Below, in pieces: positions 17,415 through 25,523 of a DNA stretch of 44,935 nt; position 1 is the stretch's first letter; each line of letters begins with the position of its first letter. The notes beneath the pieces were generated by a model that did no database searches, was not told where the DNA came from, and saw nothing but the letters and a program-made list of their open reading frames with translations. This stretch comes from Bryobacteraceae bacterium. GTDB lineage: Bacteria; Acidobacteriota; Terriglobia; Bryobacterales; Bryobacteraceae. A program made the position numbers and the translations under genes. The stretch spans positions 1-44,935 of the forward strand of contig JASIAM010000263.1 of assembly GCA_030041985.1 (NCBI GenBank), read 5' to 3'.

Positions 17415-19835
17415 TCAATTGGGGTGCGAATCGGCCAGCGCAGCCGTTTCGGCCGGAGGGTCCTTCCGGATTTTCATCTCGAAAGGAGGACTCGTGATCA
17501 CGCCGAGCACAAGCGACGAGAAGCGGTAATCATGCGCGGCGGCATCATGCACAATCTTGCGCACGGCGGGCATGTCGTAATACTCGAGACCGCGGCCAAG
17601 CGCGTAGGTGAGCAACTTTTCGGTCATGACGCCCACGAATACATTGGGGCGAGCGGCCAGCATCTGGCGGAGAGCCACGGGGCCATCGACGTGAACGCCA
17701 TTGAACAGGGTGCCCGAGGGATCGATGCGGCTGCCGTCATCCGTGGTGCGCCAGTGGCCGACGGCATCAAAATTCTCCAGCGCGAAACCGATGGGGTCCA
17801 TGACTTTATGGCAGCCCGCGCAGACCGCGTTGGCGCGATGGGCTTCCATGCGCTCGCGCAAGGAGAGCGGCTTGCCATTGCCGCTATTTTCTTTGAGCTC
17901 CGGCACGTTGGGCGGGGGAGGAGTGGGCGGCGTACCGAGTAGGTTGGTGAGAATCCACTTACCGCGCTGCACAGGGGAGGTGCGCGCGGCGTAGGAGGTG
18001 ACCGTCAGGATGCTCGCTTGGCCCAGGAGGCCGCGGCGATTCTCATCGGTAATGTGGACGCGGCGGAACTGGCTGCCGTAGACACCGGGGATGCCGTAGT
18101 GGCGCGCCAGGCGCTCGTTAACGAAGGTGTAATCCGCATTCAGCAGGTCGAGCACGTTGCGATCTTCGTTCACGATGCTGCCGAAGAACAGCTCGGTTTC
18201 CCGCTTCATGGACTGGCGGAGATTGTCGTCGAAATCGGGGAAGGTATCGAGATTGGGAGCGGCGCTCTTCAGATTGCGCAGGAACAGCCACTGTTCGGCG
18301 AAGTTGGTAATGAGTGCTTCGGAGCGCGGGTCGGCGAGCATGCGGCGGACCTGCTGCTCGAGGACGCCGGGCTCGTGCAACTTATTTTGAGCGGCGAGGC
18401 TGACGAGCTGCTCATCCGGAATGCTGCTCCACAAGAAAAAGGAGAGGCGGGAAGCAAGCGCGAGGTCGCTCAGGCGGTAGGCAGTATTGGGAGCCACATT
18501 GGCCGGATCGGGCTCGAAGCGGAAGATAAATTCCGGGCTGGCGAGAATGTACTGAAGGGCGGATTCGATGCCCGCTTCAAAACTGCCATTGGCGTTGCGG
18601 CGGCGCTGATAGAAGCTGAGCAGAGTTTCGAGATCATTATCGGAAGCCGGCCGGCGATAGGCGTGGTTGGCCAAAGCCGAGAGGATCTTGCGGGCGCAGG
18701 GCAATTCTTCCTGGGAATTGGCCGGGCGGCAAACGAAGATGCGTTCGCGGGAAGCGGTATCGCCCGACCCGGTTTCGCGGTACGGCCCTTCAATGGTGAT
18801 GCGGTCGACGGAAGGATCGCCCGTGATATCGAGGCCATCCACGGTGGTGCGGAGGAACGGCTTGATGAGATCGTCGCGGGAGGCGTGGCTGCGCAGCAAG
18901 GTGGTGGCGGCGACATTGTGTTCGCCGGCTTTGACGGGCACCTGGACGGTGAGGCGCTGATCGAGATCGGCTCCGAAAGTTCCGGGGTTTTGCGCCATCT
19001 TGACGAAATCATCACGGCCGCCCACTTCGACCAGGCCAAGGCGCACGCCATCCAAACTGATTTCGATTTGGTGGGCATCTTCCATGCCGCGCAGCAGATC
19101 GAAGGTATTGCGCCAGAGCCGGACCTTAATCGTATACTCGCCATCGAGCGGGAAGTTGTGGCGGACGAGCATGCCGCCGCGTGTTCCGAGCGGCAGCCCT
19201 TCGATGTGCTGGTCCTGCGACAGATCGGGCCGGGCGCGATAGGTGGTTGCGGCGGCGACGATGCGGCTATCGCCGACTGCGAGGCGGCTGATATTCCAGG
19301 AGGCGGAGAGGTAGCGCTCCATTAGAGAAGGCGAGACTTTGAGGACGTCGGCGATGTTATCGAAACCGCTGCTTTCGTCATCGGGAGGCAACAGGGAAGC
19401 GGCGTCGATATCGACCGCGAGCAAATCGTGGACGGCGTTTTGGTACTCGGCGCGATTCAGGCGATGCACGCTGGCCCTGCCCGGATTGGGAGCGGCGGCG
19501 TAGGCCCGATCGAGGGAGTCTTCGAGGAAACTGGCGAGACTATCGAGCGAGGTGGCATCGGGCCGCGGCATACCCTGAGGCGGCATGGCGCCGACGCGCA
19601 GTTTGCGAATTACCTTCTCCCAGGTTTCGGCCGACTTGGGAATGTCGATAAGGTTCGCGGCTTGGAGAGAGAGGCCGCCGGTGCGCAGTTTGTCGTTGTG
19701 ACAAGTGACACAGTATCTATCGAGGAGAGCTTTTTGTATCTGGGGTCCCGTTTGGGCTTTGGGAGTTTGGGCGCATGCCGCAACCATTGCCGTGGCTGCT
19801 ACCCAACGCGAAAGTGTGTATCGAAAGAAGCGCAT
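17415..19835 (-). CDS. Planctomycete-type cytochrome with DUF1587/1592/1588/1585 domains
   Basis: The 806-residue secreted protein has a signal peptide (to about residue 28) and a c-type heme site in DRYCVTCHNDKLRTGG (about residues 40-50). The domain order that can be recognised is DUF1587 (HRLNRAEYQNAVHDLLAVD), a sugar-binding-like module with WRNTFDLLRGMEDAH, DUF1595 (ALANHAYRRPASDNDL), DUF1592 (YRLSDLALASRLSFFLWSSIPD), DUF1588 (RRGLLGQASILTVTSYAARTSPV) and DUF1585 near the end (LGRGLEYYDMPAVRKIV). A second CXXCH (CAGCHKVMDPIGFALENFD) lies in the 1588 region. The family is abundant in planctomycetes and acidobacteria and has no known reaction. It is the first gene of the three-gene operon with DUF1552 and the ankyrin protein. 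Confidence 0.92.
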   Translation of the reverse strand: MRFFRYTLSRWVAATAMVAACAQTPKAQTGPQIQKALLDRYCVTCHNDKLRTGGLSLQAANLIDIPKSAETWEKVIRKLRVGAMPPQGMPRPDATSLDSLASFLEDSLDRAYAAAPNPGRASVHRLNRAEYQNAVHDLLAVDIDAASLLPPDDESSGFDNIADVLKVSPSLMERYLSASWNISRLAVGDSRIVAAATTYRARPDLSQDQHIEGLPLGTRGGMLVRHNFPLDGEYTIKVRLWRNTFDLLRGMEDAHQIEISLDGVRLGLVEVGGRDDFVKMAQNPGTFGADLDQRLTVQVPVKAGEHNVAATTLLRSHASRDDLIKPFLRTTVDGLDITGDPSVDRITIEGPYRETGSGDTASRERIFVCRPANSQEELPCARKILSALANHAYRRPASDNDLETLLSFYQRRRNANGSFEAGIESALQYILASPEFIFRFEPDPANVAPNTAYRLSDLALASRLSFFLWSSIPDEQLVSLAAQNKLHEPGVLEQQVRRMLADPRSEALITNFAEQWLFLRNLKSAAPNLDTFPDFDDNLRQSMKRETELFFGSIVNEDRNVLDLLNADYTFVNERLARHYGIPGVYGSQFRRVHITDENRRGLLGQASILTVTSYAARTSPVQRGKWILTNLLGTPPTPPPPNVPELKENSGNGKPLSLRERMEAHRANAVCAGCHKVMDPIGFALENFDAVGHWRTTDDGSRIDPSGTLFNGVHVDGPVALRQMLAARPNVFVGVMTEKLLTYALGRGLEYYDMPAVRKIVHDAAAHDYRFSSLVLGVITSPPFEMKIRKDPPAETAALADSHPN

Positions 19836-19939
19836 TCCCGTGTGCGTGCACTACAGCGGACGTGGGCTAGTATATGTCCGGGATTCAGCCGATGTCAATC
19901 GTGGACTGGGACTTAGGCGCTGTTCGGTGCGCCCTGAAA

Positions 19940-21622
19940 TTACCGTGCCGCCGAGGCGGTTTGCGCTCCGCTTTGATATACGATGCGGCCGCCGACCATG
20001 GTCATCACGGGCTTGATCTCCTTGATCTGGTCCGCGGGAATCGTCAGGTAATCGCGGTCGAGCACCACCAGGTCAGCCAGTTTACCGGGTTGGATGGAAC
20101 CGAGGTTGTCTTCCTGAAAGATGAGAGAGGCGTTCTGGCGGGTGTGGGCGATCAGCGCGTCCTCGCGGCTGATGGTTTGCTTCAGCACTTTGGCGCCGCC
20201 CACCATTTTTCCGGTTACCGCAAAATACAGGGTCAGAAAAGGCAAGGTCTGATTGGCTGCGGTGCCATCTGTTCCCAACCCCCACACAATGCCGCTCGCT
20301 TGAATAGTCGCCAGCGGCGGCATATCGTAAGCGCCGTCTCCAAAGCCCTCGTGCATGATTGCGCCATTGATGACGGCCCACGGGTTCACCGCCAGGTACA
20401 TCCCCAGTTTCTTTGCCCGCTCAATCTGCGCGGCATTGATCTGATTGACGTGAGCCAACACCCAGCGGCGGCCCTTGATGGGGTACTCCTTATTGATGGC
20501 CTCGATCTGATCGAGAAACGCATCGATGGTGTTGTGCAGTTCGGCGTGGACATGCAAGGGAAGCCCAGCCTTGGCGATCGCCATTGCCATGCGCCGCCAC
20601 TGCTCGAGTTGTTCCGGCTGGGGATCGGATTTCAGCGCGAACATGGGGTCATGCAGCGGCCCGTAGACGCTTTCCCCAAAGAATATGTTGTCGATGAAAC
20701 TGTCGCCTTGAAACAGCTTCATGGCGGCGATTTGTTGTATAGACCGCTCTACCTGCTCCGGTGTGGCGGCGGCCTGGCCATCGATGCAGAACACGCGCAC
20801 ATTGAGGCGACCCTGCATTTTCCAGCGCTGGAAAATATCGAGCACATTGGCATCGCAGCCGGGAACACCGAACGCAGTGAGGCCGGCACGGTTCATATCC
20901 CGAACCAAAGCGGCGCTGGCGGTTTCCAGTTGATCCGCGGCCACGCGGGGAAACTTGTTGGCCACGACCCGCGTGCCGGCAATATCGCCGCGAACGACAC
21001 CGGTAAGCTTTCCGGAAGCATCCCGCACGATCGATCCCTTGACGAAACCCGGCGGGTCGGGCGCGTTATCTTCGAGACGCAGAGACTGTAGGGCGCGGCT
21101 GTTCAAAAACACCTGGTAGTAAGACTCCTGAAGCGCGACCGGATTGAGCGGCGCAATCTGGTCCAGCTCCGCGCGGGTGAATGGCTGGGGATTATCGGCG
21201 AATTGCTGGTGAGTCCAGCCGCCGATGTTGTAGACCCACTCGCCCGGACCAACCGCTTTGAGGCGCGCGCGCAACATGGCGACGGCCTGCTGCCGCGATT
21301 CCACGCCATCGAAGCGCAGTTCCCGTGCCCACGTGTTGGCGGCGCGCAGCAAGTGCATGTGGTTGTCGATCAGGCCGGGGATTACGGCTTTGCCGTTGAG
21401 GTCCATGCGGCGGGTATTCGGTCCGGCAAGGCGGGTGATCTCCTGGTTCGTGCCGGTCGCCACGATGTGATCGCCGCGCACGGCTACCGCCTGCGCAATC
21501 GAAAAGCGCTGGTCCACGGTGATGATTTTCCCGTTGGAAAGAATGAGGTCGGGAGCCTGCTGAGCCCGCATTGCGCCGGCAAATAACAGCACCGCGAATA
21601 AGAAAGACAACCGCTGTGTCAT
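19940..21622 (-). CDS. Secreted YtcJ-like metal-dependent amidohydrolase
   Basis: The 560-residue protein has a signal peptide (MTQRLSFLFAVLLFAGAMRAQQ) and belongs to the amidohydrolase superfamily, Amidohydro_3/YtcJ group. The N-terminal beta-sandwich has LILSNGKIITVD, and the barrel begins with the HxH metal motif in VIPGLIDNHMHLLRA. Later ligand regions include LPLHVHAELHN, WVLAHVNQ and the final aspartate in GLGTDGTAAN; the C-terminal LGSIQPGKLADLVVLDRDYL is a typical closing motif. Substrates in this group are N-acyl or amide compounds but are seldom known. The start at 21622 was chosen for its GGAGGG ribosome-binding site and the signal peptide; the frame extends ten codons further. No operon partner is evident. 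Confidence 0.88.
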   Translation of the reverse strand: MTQRLSFLFAVLLFAGAMRAQQAPDLILSNGKIITVDQRFSIAQAVAVRGDHIVATGTNQEITRLAGPNTRRMDLNGKAVIPGLIDNHMHLLRAANTWARELRFDGVESRQQAVAMLRARLKAVGPGEWVYNIGGWTHQQFADNPQPFTRAELDQIAPLNPVALQESYYQVFLNSRALQSLRLEDNAPDPPGFVKGSIVRDASGKLTGVVRGDIAGTRVVANKFPRVAADQLETASAALVRDMNRAGLTAFGVPGCDANVLDIFQRWKMQGRLNVRVFCIDGQAAATPEQVERSIQQIAAMKLFQGDSFIDNIFFGESVYGPLHDPMFALKSDPQPEQLEQWRRMAMAIAKAGLPLHVHAELHNTIDAFLDQIEAINKEYPIKGRRWVLAHVNQINAAQIERAKKLGMYLAVNPWAVINGAIMHEGFGDGAYDMPPLATIQASGIVWGLGTDGTAANQTLPFLTLYFAVTGKMVGGAKVLKQTISREDALIAHTRQNASLIFQEDNLGSIQPGKLADLVVLDRDYLTIPADQIKEIKPVMTMVGGRIVYQSGAQTASAAR

Positions 21623-21810
21623 ACCGCCCTCCGGTTCCTTTCTGAACTCCAAGCCGCGGCCGGTAGGCTAACGGCGCCTATGATTGTGTCATATTCCGGG
21701 CTGGCTCTAGGGCGGGTGTGGCGTCGGAATCGAACTATGCGGCAGAATAGCGGCGTGGGCACTATGACGGTTCGCATCATCAGTTGTGTTTGGGACTCTG
21801 GATTGACGCG

Positions 21811-22395
21811 ATGCGCCTGAAAATCATTGAGGTAGGGGAAGCCATGCTGCGCTCGCGCGCACGGGTACTGACGCGGGACGAACTCCGTAGCGCGGAAATT
21901 CAGCAGCTTATCGAATGGATGCGCGAGACGATGCGCGACGCGCCCGGTGTGGGTCTGGCCGCGCCGCAAGTGGGCTTAGCGCTCGATCTGGCCGTGATTG
22001 AAGATCCGGAGGACGCGCAACGCACGATTGCGCCGCAGAAACTGGCGGAGCGCGGCCGGCGGCCCGTCCCTTTCCATGTGATCGTGAACCCGAAGCTACA
22101 ACTGGAGGGCGAGAAGGTGGAGTTCTTCGAAGGCTGTCTCAGTTTTCCCGGCTTCTCGGCATTGGTGCCGCGGGCCTTGCAAGCGCGGGTCGAGTGCCTG
22201 AACCATGAGGGAAATCCCATGACCATCCAGGCGGATGGCTGGTACGCGCGCATTCTGCAACACGAAATTGACCACCTGCACGGCACCTTGTATGTGGACC
22301 GGATGTACAGCCGCTCGCTGATGACGGTCGACCATCTCACGAAGCACTGGAACGACCTGCCGATTGCCGAAGTAAAGAAACGCTTGGGAATTTGA
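21811..22395 (+). CDS. def: Peptide deformylase
   Basis: Peptide deformylase removes the formyl group from the initiator methionine of nascent proteins, using a metal bound by Cys-His-His. All three signature motifs are present: GVGLAAPQVG, EGCLSFPG (metal cysteine) and QHEIDHLHG (two metal histidines and the catalytic glutamate). The length, about 194 residues, is normal. I chose ATG at 21811 because MRLKIIEVGEAMLRSRARVL matches the family N-terminus; a TTG nine codons upstream and an ATG at 21844 with a better ribosome-binding site (GAGGTAGGGGAAG) are also in frame. HEIDHL has isoleucine where many family members have phenylalanine. A broken DinB/YfiT gene follows 12 bases later. Confidence 0.95.
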   Translation: MRLKIIEVGEAMLRSRARVLTRDELRSAEIQQLIEWMRETMRDAPGVGLAAPQVGLALDLAVIEDPEDAQRTIAPQKLAERGRRPVPFHVIVNPKLQLEGEKVEFFEGCLSFPGFSALVPRALQARVECLNHEGNPMTIQADGWYARILQHEIDHLHGTLYVDRMYSRSLMTVDHLTKHWNDLPIAEVKKRLGI

Positions 22396-22407
22396 GTACA
22401 ATTAGCC

Positions 22408-22943
22408 ATGACATCCGCTTTCGACAGCATTCGCTATCCAGTCGGCCGATTCGAATTTAGCGATCCCTTCGATTCCGCAGACAGGCCGGTGTGGCTCGCG
22501 CAGCTTCGAGAGGCTCCGGCGAAGCTACACGCGGCGGTTGCCGGACTGACCGATGTTCAGCTCGACACGCCTTATCGCGAAGGCGGCGGACTGTGCGGCA
22601 GGTGGTGCATCATCTGGCGGACGCACACATGAACTGGTACATCCGTCCCAAGGTCGCGGTCACGGAAGATAACCCGATGACCAAAACATACGCGGAGCAG
22701 AGCTGGGCAGAGTTGCCGGACGCCCGGACAGCTCCGGTGGAAGCGTCGCTCAAGATCTTCGAAGGCGTCACGGAGCGGTGGTGCATTTTCTTTGTGTCGC
22801 TCGAACCTTCTGACTGGCCCCGCCGCTTCCAGCACGCAGAATGGGGAAGCCTGTCAGTCGAAGATGTTTTGCGCGTAATGGCCTGGCATACACGCCATCA
22901 CACCGCGCACATCACGGAATTGCGGCGGCGGAGCGGCTGGTAA
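22408..22943 (+). pseudogene. Frameshifted DinB/YfiT-family metal-dependent hydrolase-like gene
   Basis: The first frame (from ATG 22408) gives YPVGRFEFSDPF and VAGLTDVQLDTPYREGG, then goes out of register near 22590. The family continues in the +1-related frame with TVRQVVHHLADAHMN, EDNPMTKTYAEQSWAELPDA and a final AWHTRHHTAHITEL. Joined, the product is a full-length YfiT/BstA-like protein (about 178 residues) with the three histidine metal ligands (HHLADAH and HTRHHTAH). One missing base, most simply a T between GGCGGC and GGACTG that would restore a GGWTVRQ sequence, explains the break. The lesion is either a real null mutation or a sequencing error. YfiT relatives act as thiol transferases or putative hydrolases. 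Confidence 0.85.
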
Positions 22944-22958
22944 GTTCCGTTGAGAGAA

Positions 22959-24215
22959 TCAGGCCGTCTGGACGGCTTGGCCGGCGGAGACTCGATGCGG
23001 CAGCGTGGCCTCTACGACCGCAAGGAATTCGGTTTCCGTCAGTAATCGCTTGTTAGCGAGCGAGAACTCCTTCACCGCGGCAACCACCTGCATGGCTTCC
23101 TCGTCGGTAAAGGTTACGTTGATGCTTTTGAGCGCCGCTTTGATGGAATCGATGCCGCTCCCTTTGCCCAATACCACCTTCGCCGCCGGTTGACCGACCA
23201 CGTCCCAGTGATACGGGAACAGTTCAGTCGGTTGCTGGGCGCCACAGTTCTGAAACCAACTGGCGATGATGCCGGATTCTATCTGATAAAGCGCTTCACC
23301 AACCACGGGGCGGTTGCTGGGAACGGCATGGCCGGACAACTCCTGCACAAGGCGCGCCAGCCCGTAGAGCTTGTCATACTTCAAACCAATATCGACGCCG
23401 TACATAGTCAGCAGTGCCATAGCGGTCTCTTCCATGGGCGTGTTGCCGGCTCGCTCGCCCAATCCGAGCACTGTCGAATGGATTACTTCCACTCCTTCAG
23501 CCACGGCCATGATGGTGTTGGCTACTCCCATGCCGAAATCCATGTGAAAGTGAGCTTCCAGGCGCTTATCGACGCGCGCTCTCACCTGGCGAACCAGATA
23601 TTGCATGGCATGCGGTGAGACTACACCGAACGTGTCCACCAATGCCAGCGCATCCATGTGACCTTCATTGGCGACGCGCAAGATCAGGTCAAGTACCCAG
23701 GTCATGTCCGCGCGAGTGAAGTCGATAGGGAAGAACACGACTTCCAACCCTTGTTCGTGGGCATAGGCCGTGGATTCAATCGAAAGCTGGATGGCGCGCT
23801 CGAGCGGCCATTGATAGGCGTACCGAATGATGTGCTCGCTCGACGGCACTTCCATCACGATTCCGGAAACGCCGCAATCGACGGCACGCTTCACGTCATC
23901 CACCATACACCGCGAAAACGCGAAGACCTGCGGCCCAAGATTGCGCTTTACAATCTCTTTAATGGCAGCAGCATCGCTGGGCGAGACGACGGGCATGCCG
24001 GCTTCGATCCGGTGCACACCGGCTTCGGCGAGGCCCTCGGCGATGCGGATCTTGTCGTCTTTGGTGAAGATGACACCGGTTTGCTGCTCACCGTCGCGCA
24101 GGGTAATATCGTGGATTTTGATGGCCTTGGGAAAATGGAATTCGGCGCGCACAGCGTCATTGAAGTTCCAGGGACTGACAAACCATTTGTCATTCTTCCA
24201 GGGTTGTTGAGGCAT
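22959..24215 (-). CDS. HMGL-like / isopropylmalate-homocitrate synthase-like aldolase
   Basis: The 418-residue protein has the HMGL-like TIM barrel of Claisen condensing enzymes and lyases. IHDITLRDGEQQTGVIF (from about residue 33) holds the metal aspartate, the catalytic arginine and the glutamine of the LRDGEQ motif. IEAGMPVVSPSD and the glycine-rich VLGLGERAGNTPMEE agree with LeuA/NifV/HMG-CoA lyases, and a C-terminal KSINVTFTDEEAM segment is like the LeuA linker. The second metal motif reads HFHMDFGMG, with Met where most relatives have Asn (HxHND), which may change substrate handling. It is the last gene of a four-gene set with YbhB-like, M24 and PEP-utilizing genes. Substrates unknown; a 2-oxoacid plus acyl-CoA condensation or a retro-aldol step are both possible. 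Confidence 0.78.
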   Translation of the reverse strand: MPQQPWKNDKWFVSPWNFNDAVRAEFHFPKAIKIHDITLRDGEQQTGVIFTKDDKIRIAEGLAEAGVHRIEAGMPVVSPSDAAAIKEIVKRNLGPQVFAFSRCMVDDVKRAVDCGVSGIVMEVPSSEHIIRYAYQWPLERAIQLSIESTAYAHEQGLEVVFFPIDFTRADMTWVLDLILRVANEGHMDALALVDTFGVVSPHAMQYLVRQVRARVDKRLEAHFHMDFGMGVANTIMAVAEGVEVIHSTVLGLGERAGNTPMEETAMALLTMYGVDIGLKYDKLYGLARLVQELSGHAVPSNRPVVGEALYQIESGIIASWFQNCGAQQPTELFPYHWDVVGQPAAKVVLGKGSGIDSIKAALKSINVTFTDEEAMQVVAAVKEFSLANKRLLTETEFLAVVEATLPHRVSAGQAVQTA

Positions 24216-24231
24216 CGTGGACTCCTTTGGA

Positions 24232-25515
24232 CTAAGCCAACCAGCGTACCACGCCCGCTACGCCATCGACCGCTACGGTGGCTCGATCCGGGATACGTTG
24301 TGTGGCATCGAATACTCCCAACACCATGGGGATTCCGCGCTCGCGTGCGAGCGAGGCCAGGTGCGATGTGCTGCCGCCACGCTCGGCGACCACACCGGCG
24401 ACATAAGTGAGCAGATGACTCAGCGCCGGACCCGCCACTTTAGTGACCAGAATATCTCCCGGTGCGACGCGCGCAAGCTCGCATTCGCAGTGGATCACGC
24501 AGGCGCGCCCGGTGCTCCATCCGACACCTGCGGGGTGGCCGCTCAGGCGCGGACGCCCCTGCCACATCGCATCCGGCGCGGCTGCAGGCTCCATGCGTAA
24601 TGGGCGGGCCTGCAGCAACTGGAAACCACTGGAGTCAAGCGCCCATTCGATTTCGACTGGCATTCCCATCAGGTGTTCCACTCGCAGCAGCATTTGGCCG
24701 AGTTCCACCGCTTGCGCTTCGCTGAGGCAGGGTTGGGCGGCGAGAGCGCTCGGGACGGCTTGCGTAACCGGTTCCTGGCGGTGGATGCAGCCCACCTGGT
24801 GATCCTTGCGGCCGGTGGTGATGTTCGTGAGGTTGCCGTCGCGAGTCAGTTCGTAGCGATCGGGAGTGACTTCTCCCTGCGCGATAGAGGAACCGAGTCC
24901 CCAGGTGGCGCTCAGAATCATGCGGTCCGCACTATCCACTCCCGCGACTCTGCTCAATCCCCCGCCCGCGCATAGCGCGGACACGAGTGGCTGCACCAGC
25001 ACGGCCATTGCGGTATCGGCCGGATCGATCGCATGCGACGCCATGTAACGCAACGCGCGCGTGGTCCAAAGGGCGCCCCAACAGGAACGTACGCCAGTAA
25101 TAAAGTCGGCTTCGCTTTCGACGCCAAGAAAGCTCTCAAACTGACCAGCGAAGTTAGCGCCCAATTGGTCTTCCACCAGCGCGGAGGAGCGCACCACCGT
25201 GGGCGTGCCCGTATTGGCCTGGCGCCAGGCTGTTAATAAAGGGTCAAGCACTACTGGAACGATGGGCTGATCGAGCAGCCCCAGTTTCATAGAGAGGGCG
25301 TGGCGGCGGGCTTCGGCGCTGCTGGTTGCAGAGAAGACGCTACGCGCTTCGGCTTCGAGGCCGAGCGCGCGAACTTGCATCCGATACGCTTCGGCATCGA
25401 GACAGAAGCCATCCGGAATGGAGAGACCGGAGTGACCGAGGCGCGCCAGGTTGGCTGCCTTGGGACCGAAGCGCGAGGCGTCGGCGGCTTCAGGGACAGT
25501 AAGAGAAGTGATCAA
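24232..25515 (-). CDS. Two-domain PEP-utilizing protein (ATP-grasp plus phosphohistidine domain)
   Basis: The 427-residue protein has the N-terminal nucleotide-binding part of PEP synthase/pyruvate phosphate dikinase (FGPKAANLARLGHSGLSIPDGF, then VVRSSALVEDQLGANFAGQFES) and a C-terminal mobile swivelling domain. The swivelling domain contains the phosphohistidine motif GGSTSHLASLARERGIPMV near residue 380. The PEP/pyruvate-binding TIM barrel of the full-length enzymes is absent and so is the large substrate domain of rifampicin phosphotransferase (Rph). Either the product phosphorylates a compound itself from ATP through the histidine, or it needs a separate partner. Spacing of 8 bases to the M24 gene and 16 bases to the aldolase gene implies one operon. 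Confidence 0.82.
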   Translation of the reverse strand: MITSLTVPEAADASRFGPKAANLARLGHSGLSIPDGFCLDAEAYRMQVRALGLEAEARSVFSATSSAEARRHALSMKLGLLDQPIVPVVLDPLLTAWRQANTGTPTVVRSSALVEDQLGANFAGQFESFLGVESEADFITGVRSCWGALWTTRALRYMASHAIDPADTAMAVLVQPLVSALCAGGGLSRVAGVDSADRMILSATWGLGSSIAQGEVTPDRYELTRDGNLTNITTGRKDHQVGCIHRQEPVTQAVPSALAAQPCLSEAQAVELGQMLLRVEHLMGMPVEIEWALDSSGFQLLQARPLRMEPAAAPDAMWQGRPRLSGHPAGVGWSTGRACVIHCECELARVAPGDILVTKVAGPALSHLLTYVAGVVAERGGSTSHLASLARERGIPMVLGVFDATQRIPDRATVAVDGVAGVVRWLA

Positions 25516-25523
25516 GTGTTCTG

